Shown here one piece after another: positions 17,083 through 22,994 of a stretch of 22,994 nucleotides of DNA. Position 1 is the stretch's first letter. Each line of letters begins with the position of its first letter. The position numbers and the translations under genes are program-made. Origin of the DNA: an uncultured Mycoplasmatota bacterium (GTDB taxonomy: Bacteria > Bacillota_I > Bacilli_A > Mycoplasmatales > Mycoplasmoidaceae); assembly GCA_949500635.1 (NCBI GenBank), contig CATAWQ010000007.1, positions 1 through 22,994 of the forward strand, given 5' to 3'. The notes beneath the pieces were generated by a model. That model was not told where the DNA came from and searched no databases. It was given only the letters and a program-made list of their open reading frames with translations.

Positions 17083-18726
17083 ATGCTATCAGATAATAAA
17101 GTTTTTCAAATAAAAAATAGAAGGGGGCCAATAATAACTTGAGTTGTTATTTTAATTCTTCTAAACACTTTATTAATTTCTGCTTATATTACGCTTTATT
17201 TCTTTTGTCCGTTTCGTTTATGAATATTTTTTTTCTTGCAACTTTTATGCATACAACTAATTAGTCCAGTTGTTACTAGCACCATGATTAACACTATAGG
17301 TGGTGCTATATTCTGCAACAAAATTAAAGATGCACACACAAGGATTATTAATAATGTAAATATTAAAGATGAAGATTTACCATGAGTTGCTATTGTTGTG
17401 CCTGTATACAATGACTTTATGCCAGAAGAAATTGCTTATACTTTCGCACAAAACTATCCAAAAATCAAGCGCTACATTCTTGATGACTCAACAGATGAAA
17501 AAATGGTGTATGAAATAGAACTTTTTGCAAAAAAGCATAATGCCACAGTTTTACATAGTAAAAATTGAAAAACTAATTATTACAAAAAAAATGGTTTATC
17601 AAGGGCTTTTGATTATTTTATTAATGAAACAAAAGGTGAATGAGATTACATGATCCATGTAGATAGTGGAGATATTTTATTACATGATCATGCAATTAAT
17701 GCAATTAAAATCTTTCTATCAAATAAAATTGATAATTTAGGGTCTGTTTGTGTTACTTATAAAGCTGTCAAACTTAACAATAAATTACAAAACTTATTTG
17801 GTTTGTTATGAGATAATTCAAATTCTTCTACTCGGTTATTTGCTACAACATATGGTGAATATGTAATGCCTGGAGCAGGAATTGTTTATAAAAAAGAGGC
17901 TATTTATAAAATTGGAGAATGACCTAACACTCAATGTGAAGATGGTGCAATGTCTACATGTCTTGTAAAAAACGGATATAGAAACGTTTGAACAAACGTT
18001 ACTGCATATGGTGAAAGACAACCGCTTTCTCTTTCTTCATACTTTATCAGAAATTATAGAATTTCTGCTGGAAGCTACTTGATGCTTAAAGAAAAATTCT
18101 TAAAATTAAATCCTAATAAAGAAATTGGAACTTTTTCGTGTATGTTAGAGTTTTATTCAATACTTTTTCAACCACTACTTTTATTTACTTTTCTTTTTTC
18201 ACCTATAGCAATGTCTTGTATTCATGTGAATTTTAGCGACTTTTTATTTGATGCACATTTTGTTGTAATCATCACTTGTATGTGTATTCTTGGATATATC
18301 ATTGGATATATAAGTACATTTGTGATTTCAATTTTCCTATTGTTAAGAAGAAAAAAATATTTTATTATTCCCTTCTTTTCAATAATTTTATCTCCATTAA
18401 TGCCTTACATATATACCTTTGCTTTTATAAAAGTTTTCATATTTAATAGTGGAAAAAAATTCATAGTAACAAATAAAAAAATATCTTCTATTGAAAAGGA
18501 TAAAAGATTTTTTTGATTTTTATTTTCATGCCTTTTAATAGTCTTGTGTTTACTAATTTTTGGTTCTTTATATTTTCCTTTTTACTCAACTTTTAATTTG
18601 GCTGTTTTTATATTGTTTTTTACAATGTTAACAATTCAATTGTGTTGTTTATGTATTATTGGTTTGTTTGCATTTAAAAAACAAGATAATTCATACCCTG
18701 ATAATAAAATCCAATTAATAGATTAA
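17083..18726 (+). CDS. Family 2 glycosyltransferase, multi-pass membrane protein
   Basis: Processive or lipid-directed sugar transferase at the membrane, 547 residues. The N-terminus has two hydrophobic segments (near residues 14-40 and 43-75). The GT-A domain starts near residue 101 with WVAIVVPVYND, then IKRYILDDSTDEK, HVDSGD (D194 and D197, the DxD-type metal site), MPGAGIVYKKEA and QCEDGAMSTCLVKNGYR with E286-D287. Instead of QxxRW there is RNYRISAGSY. About five further hydrophobic segments follow. Roughly nine TGA codons read as Trp. ATG 17083 follows an in-frame TAA directly and lies about 14 bases after a TATAAT, so it is nearly leaderless. The architecture resembles bacterial synthases of membrane glycolipids or polysaccharides; the sugar is unknown, with UDP-glucose from galU nearby a candidate donor. 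Confidence 0.85.
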
Positions 18727-18732
18727 TTAAAT

Positions 18733-19338
18733 TTATTTTTTAACACCTTTAACTTCATGGTGGTGTCTACATCTTGCTGTATAAGTTTCAACATTACCAA
18801 CTACAATTCTTGGTGAATCAAATGATGCCGGTTTACCATCTATCAGCTTTTGAGTTCTGGTTGCTGGTGCCCCACAAACAGTGCAAATAGCAGTTAATTT
18901 AATAACATTTTCTGCAGTCGCTAATAAACTAGCTGTGTTTTTAAATGGAACACCTCTAAAATCTGAATCCAATCCGGCTGCATAAATAATAAAACCGTTG
19001 TCAGCTAAATAGTTACATACTTGAGGCAATTCATCATCGAAAAATTGAATTTCATCAATAGCAATTACTTGCGGTTTAATCTTAGCTTTTTTATTAACAT
19101 AATCAATAATATCTCAAGAAGATTTAACATTAATTGCTTTTAACTCTCTTCCATCTCTTGATTTAATTGTATTTTTAGTTCTTGTGTCAATGATTGGCTT
19201 AAATATTAAATAATCAGCTTCAGCATATTTAAGTCTATTCATTTTACGTAATAATTCTTCGGACTTACCCGCAAACATTGGTCCACAAATAACTTCAATT
19301 CAACCTTTTTGTCTATTAAATGTATTTAACTTTGGCAT
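18733..19338 (-). CDS. tdk: Thymidine kinase
   Basis: Salvage kinase phosphorylating thymidine with ATP. It has 201 residues. Class II TK features: P-loop GPMFAGKS (19-26), KPIIDTRT, the DEIQFF catalytic Glu segment, AAGLDSDFRGVPF, a zinc pair CTVC and a second CRHH, and the lasso VVGNVETYTARCR. TGA codons near 19301 and 19115 read as Trp. The ATG follows the purA stop after one base, so it is co-transcribed with purA. It is convergent with the glycosyltransferase gene with only six bases between the stops and no hairpin, so transcripts probably overlap. Confidence 0.95.
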
Positions 19339-19339
19339 A

Positions 19340-20644
19340 CTATTTAAGAATTGTTTGTTTTAATATTGTTTGAGTTCTGTCGTTACCTACTGAAACAAAT
19401 GCTATAGGAGTTTCAACTACTTTAGAAATATATTCAACATATTTTTTGCAATTGGTTGGAAGGTCAGAATATTTTTTAATATTACTAATGTCTTCTTTTC
19501 AACCTTTAAACATTTTATATATTGGCTTGCATTTTGCATATTCAGTGTTGTCAGGAAGAATTTCATTAATTGTTTTACCTTTATATTTGTACCCCACACA
19601 TACTTTAATTTCATTTAATCCAGATAATACATCTACTAACGTTAAAGCAATTTCAGTAATACCTACAACATTTACTGCATATTTTAACATTACTAAATCT
19701 AGCCATCCTATTCTTCTTGGACGTTTTGTTATTGTACCATATTCTCCACCAGCATCTCTAATTTTCTTTGCTGTTGTACCAAAAATTTCACAAACAAATG
19801 GTCCTTCACCAACTCTTGATGTATATGCTTTAACAATTCCTAATACATCATTAACTTTTGTTAAACTAATGCCACTACCACTAGACACTCCAGCAATAGT
19901 TGATGATGAAGTAACATAAGGATATGTCCCCATATCAATATCTAAGAAAGAACCTTGTGCTCCTTCAAACAAGATTTTTTTACCTGCTCTATATGCATTA
20001 TTTAATAAATCAATTGTATTTGAAATATAAGGTTTAATTTTTAAACCTATTTTGTAATATTCTTCAGCTATTTTTTTAGCATCAGAAATTTTGTATCCTA
20101 GTTTAGGTAGTAAATGAATTTTTGTCTTGAAAGATAAAGTAATTTTGTTCTCTAATTCTTTTTTATTTAATAGATCAGCAATCCTTATACCAACACGTTG
20201 AATCTTATCTGAATAGCAAGGGCCAATGCCACATAAAGTAGTACCTACTTTTTGATCTCCTTTTAATTCTTCTTGATATTTATCTATTTGTTTATGATAA
20301 TCTAAAATAACATGAGCACGGTCGGCTACAAACAATCTTCCCTTTACAGAAAAACCATTTTTCTCCAAATAGTCAATTTCATTTAATAAGGTTTTAGGAT
20401 TAACAACCACTCCATGACCAATAACCACTTTTTTATTTTTTTTAAAAATTCCAGATGGAATCAATCTTAATTTGTACTTTTTTCCACCTATAACAATTGA
20501 GTGGCCTGCGTTATCACCACCCTGAAATCTAACTATATAATCATATCCTTCTGATAAGATATCTACAAATTTCCCTTTACCTTCGTCTCCGTATTGAGAA
20601 CCAATAAGTAATAAACATTGTTTTTTAATATTTCTTTTAGTCAT
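19340..20644 (-). CDS. purA: Adenylosuccinate synthetase
   Basis: GTP-dependent conversion of IMP and aspartate to adenylosuccinate, the first step to AMP; in Mollicutes it works in purine salvage. It has 434 residues, standard length. Signatures: LLIGSQYGDEGKGKFVD (P-loop-like and catalytic Asp), GGDNAGHSIV, VGTTLCGIGPCYSDK, LFEGAQGSFLDIDMGTYPYVTSS, TRVGEGPFVCE, TKRPRRIGWLDL and VGNDRTQT near the end. TGA at 19499-19501 reads as Trp, and the real stop is TAG 19340-19342, one base before tdk. The start is ATG 20644 because GGGGAG lies seven bases upstream; ATG 20659 would swallow that ribosome site. Confidence 0.96.
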
Positions 20645-20706
20645 TGATGATCTCCCCATAATATTTTATTTAATATTTAAATAAAAAACTTAATTTTATC
20701 AAGAAA

Positions 20707-21810
20707 TTAAACATTAAATTTAAACAAACAAACATCACCGTCTTTCATGATGTATTCTTTACCTTCCATTCTAATTTTTCCTTTTTCTCTTAAAATTGCT
20801 TCTGATTTGTATTCAAACATATCATTACAGTCATAAATTTCTGCTTTTATAAATCCTCTTTGAAAATCTGAATGAATTACTCCTGCGCACTCAGGAGCTG
20901 TCATACCATTAGTAAAAGTTCACGCTCTTGTTTCTGACTTACCAAAAGTAAAAAAAGTTCTTAAATTCAATAATTTATATGTTGCTTGTATTACACGATC
21001 TAATCCAGGTGTTTTAATTTTAAGATCATCCATAAACATTTTTTTATCATCATTTGTTAGTTTTGATATCTCGTGCTCAAGACTAACTGATATAGGAATA
21101 ACTAATGAATTATCAGTTTTAGCAATTTCATTTTTAAGCTTTAAATAATATTGGTTAATTTCTGGATTACTAATATCAGATTCATTAACATTTGCAATAT
21201 ATAAAACTGGTTTATTTGTTAATAAATTATAGTTTTTAATGAATTTCATTTCTTCATCAATTAAATTAGCGGTTTTAGCAAATTTATTTTCTTTAAGAAC
21301 CTGCAATACTTTTCTAACAGCAGATTCTTCAATAACTGCTTGTTTATCTCCAGATTTAGATTTTGCAACTATATGAGTAAATCTTTTCTCTAATGTTTGT
21401 AGGTCAGCAAGTATTAATTCTAAATTAATCACTTCCATATCTCTAATTGGGTCAACAGAATCATAGACATGGTTTATGGTTTTATCATCAAAACATCTTA
21501 CAACATGACAAATAGCATCAACTTCTCTAATATTTGATAAGAATTTGTTACCTAGTCCTTCCCCTTGTGATGCACCTTTAACTAGTCCTGCTATATCAAC
21601 AAATGTGCAAGTTGCATATATAATCTTGTCTGGATGAATGATTTCAGCTAATTTTTCCAATCTTTTATCAGGTACTTTTACAATTCCAACATTTGGATCA
21701 ATAGTAGCAAAGGGATAATTTGCAGCCTCTACTTGTAAATTAGTTATCGTATTAAATAAAGTTGATTTACCAACATTTGGTAACCCTACTATGCCTGCTG
21801 ATAAGCCCAT
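20707..21810 (-). CDS. ychF: Redox-regulated ATPase/GTPase YchF (Obg-like)
   Basis: Obg-family translation-factor-like ATPase, 367 residues. G1 GLPNVGKSTLFN (residues 8-19), G2/switch YPFATIDPN, G3 DIAGLVKGASQGEGLGNKFL, and NVNE in place of the GTPase NKxD, which is the YchF hallmark for ATP preference. A coiled coil sits in the middle. The C-terminal TGS domain is visible: RTFFTFGKSETRAWTF, GVIHSDFQRGFIKAEIYD and KIRMEGKEYIMKDGDVCLFKFNV. TGA at 20917-20919 reads as Trp. No ribosome site precedes the ATG; TATATT-like elements directly upstream suggest a short or absent leader. Confidence 0.95.
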
Positions 21811-21954
21811 ATAATATATAATTTATATTATATTTATCTCAGTTTATTAATTAAACATTAATGTTAATTTACTAATATTATTTTGATAAATTATTAAATA
21901 TTTTATTTTGATATTTTTTTACAAATATACTTATATTGGATAGATGATAGAATT
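21811..21954. promoter_or_regulatory. Divergent intergenic region, ychF and surface-protein gene
   Basis: 144 AT-rich bases. Several TATA-like elements lie next to ychF. A TATACT near 21926-21931 sits about 24 bases before the ATG at 21955. No poly-A tract of the type at 22940 and no ribosome site is seen. Confidence 0.4.
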
Positions 21955-22877
21955 ATGAAAAATAAAAAAACATTGAAATTAATCGCATTATATGCTGGAA
22001 TAATAACCACTCTTGCTCTCGGAGTGGGTGGAGTAGTATACTCACTTAATGTTCCAGAACAAAACATAATGCTTCCTTCAACTGTTTATAACATTAATCA
22101 AAATGGCATTTTGCAAGGTTTTACAGATGATTTTGTAAGAAACTCTAATTTATACAAAGACTATAACACAATTCAAATACCTGCTAATGTAAAAGGTATC
22201 GCTGATCAAGCTTTTTACAATGAAAATACAGAAGAAACAAAAATTCCATCTTTTATTAAATATTTAACTTTCCCTGAAAATTCTGAATTAGGTGTTATAG
22301 GTGAAAGCGCATTCCAAGCATGTTCCTCACTAACTTCACTAGATTTATCTAAATGCACAAATTTATCTTCAATTGGTAGAGAAGCTTTTTTTGAATGTTC
22401 AAATTTGAGTTCAGTAGATTTATCTAATTGTCCAAATCTTTCTTCAATTGATAATGCTGTTTTTATGGTTGTTTAAAACTATCTTCTGTTACATTCCCAA
22501 GTACTTTAACTTCAATTGGAGATGGTGCTTTTGCAATTTGTAAAAAGTTAAAATCTATCACATTCCCAAGTACTTTGGAATCAATTGGACTATATGGTTT
22601 TGCAAATTGCACATCGATAAATTTTATTACATTCCCAGGAAATTTAAAAACAATTAATGAAAGTGCTTTCCGTGGTTGTCAAAACCTAAATAACATAACA
22701 TGAAACTCTTGACAAGGTAGTGCAATTACTACTGTTGGATGATCTGCGTTTTCAGAAGTAGTTGATGTTGGAAAAGTTAAAGTAACTAATCCTGTCAATC
22801 AACAATATGGTAGTGACCAATTACTAATATTCTTAAAACAAAATGGTAATTTACCATACCGTTGAGAGGTTGCATAG
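21955..22877 (+). pseudogene. BspA-like leucine-rich-repeat surface protein, frameshifted
   Basis: The N-terminus MKNKKTLKLIALYAGIITTLALGVGGVVYS is a basic start plus a hydrophobic export/anchor helix without a lipobox Cys, so it is probably a signal anchor. From about residue 85 it carries LRR_5 (BspA/TpLRR) units of the form IGESAFQACSSLTSLDLSKC. Translation stops at TAA 22474-22476 after MVV. One extra T in the T5 run at 22460-22464 would give NAVFYGCLKLSSVTFPSTL and continue through at least three more repeats and a tail ending LPYRWEVA, TAG at 22875-22877 (about 307 residues). BspA-like proteins act at the cell surface in adhesion in other bacteria. The frameshift is either decay, on/off switching or a read error. 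TGA in the second part reads as Trp. Confidence 0.75.
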
Positions 22878-22935
22878 TATTTAAATTAATATTTAAAAGG
22901 CAGGTGTCAATATTTTTGTGTATTTTTCAAGTTTT

Positions 22936-22967
22936 TTGCAAAAAAAAAAAAAAAAAAACAGTATAAA
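22936..22967 (+). promoter_or_regulatory. Possible phase-variable promoter with an A19 spacer
   Basis: Nineteen A (22940-22958) lie between TTGCAA (22936-22941, -35-like) and TATAAA (22962-22967, -10-like), giving a 20-base spacer rather than the usual 17. An ATG followed by AAA begins at 22988, the start of a gene cut by the window edge. The layout resembles the poly-A promoters of M. hyorhinis vlp genes. Confidence 0.55.
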
Positions 22968-22987
22968 TATATTACTCAAAAGAAAAT

Positions 22988-22994
22988 ATGAAAA
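22988..22994 (+). CDS. Start of a further gene, cut by the window edge
   Basis: Only ATGAAAA is visible, about 20 bases after a TATAAA. The ATG-AAA start resembles that of the surface protein gene at 21955, so another exported protein is a guess. Confidence 0.3.

Noticed and set aside
17196..17411. A 71-residue hydrophobic reading frame on the minus strand
   Set aside because: It is antisense to the N-terminal membrane segments of the glycosyltransferase, whose plus-strand frame is open from 17083 when TGA is Trp.
19446..19919. A 157-residue plus-strand frame
   Set aside because: Antisense shadow of purA.
1..22994. tRNA, rRNA, insertion sequences and prophage genes
   Set aside because: Nothing with tRNA arms, rRNA-like conservation, transposase motifs or phage structural genes was recognised on either strand.

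Overview
The window is a stretch of a Mollicutes chromosome (Mycoplasma/Ureaplasma/Malacoplasma type). It is strongly AT-rich, and at least ten genes read through in-frame TGA codons at places where their families have Trp, so genetic code 4 applies. The tight gene packing, BspA-like leucine-rich surface protein, LemA and short coiled-coil gene family also fit. I cannot name the species; a relative of M. penetrans/M. iowae is a guess.

Accessory left half (1-10.76 kb). A type III restriction-modification operon (mod-res) comes first, with an 11-unit GA repeat at the mod 5' end that leaves mod out of frame in this copy. A small coiled-coil gene (frameshifted) and a PHP phosphoesterase follow on the minus strand. 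A second GA repeat with the same GCGCTC flank lies in the leader of an EcoRI-family adenine methyltransferase gene. That gene overlaps by one base a gene for a DUF262-HNH nuclease with a C-terminal RX4H motif. Two more copies of the coiled-coil gene follow, then a LemA gene and a DUF3137-like gene interrupted by an in-frame TAA. A bidirectional terminator closes this part.

Housekeeping right half (10.78-21.8 kb). The class III (anaerobic) ribonucleotide reductase operon is unusual: NrdD ends before its glycyl-radical domain, NrdG follows, and the glycyl-radical domain is a separate small gene after nrdG. Next come pth, galU with an overlapping Sfp-type phosphopantetheinyl transferase gene, and a phosphomannomutase-like HAD gene overlapping a nucleotidyltransferase gene that carries a G8 tract. 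A membrane glycosyltransferase gene is divergent from that pair, followed by tdk and purA (one operon) and ychF.

Right edge (21.95 kb to end). A leucine-rich-repeat surface protein gene is frameshifted at a short T run. A 19-A tract follows, placed between a possible -35 and -10 in front of another gene that begins at the window edge.

Two themes stand out. Contingency repeats are abundant: two GA tracts, G8, A19, and indels in A/T runs of three further genes. They affect DNA methylation and surface functions. There are also two apparently unusual architectures: the split NrdD with a stand-alone glycyl-radical subunit, and the EcoRI-like methyltransferase paired with a DUF262-HNH nuclease behind a GA-repeat/attenuator-like leader. 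All calls are from reading the sequence; no database search was run.
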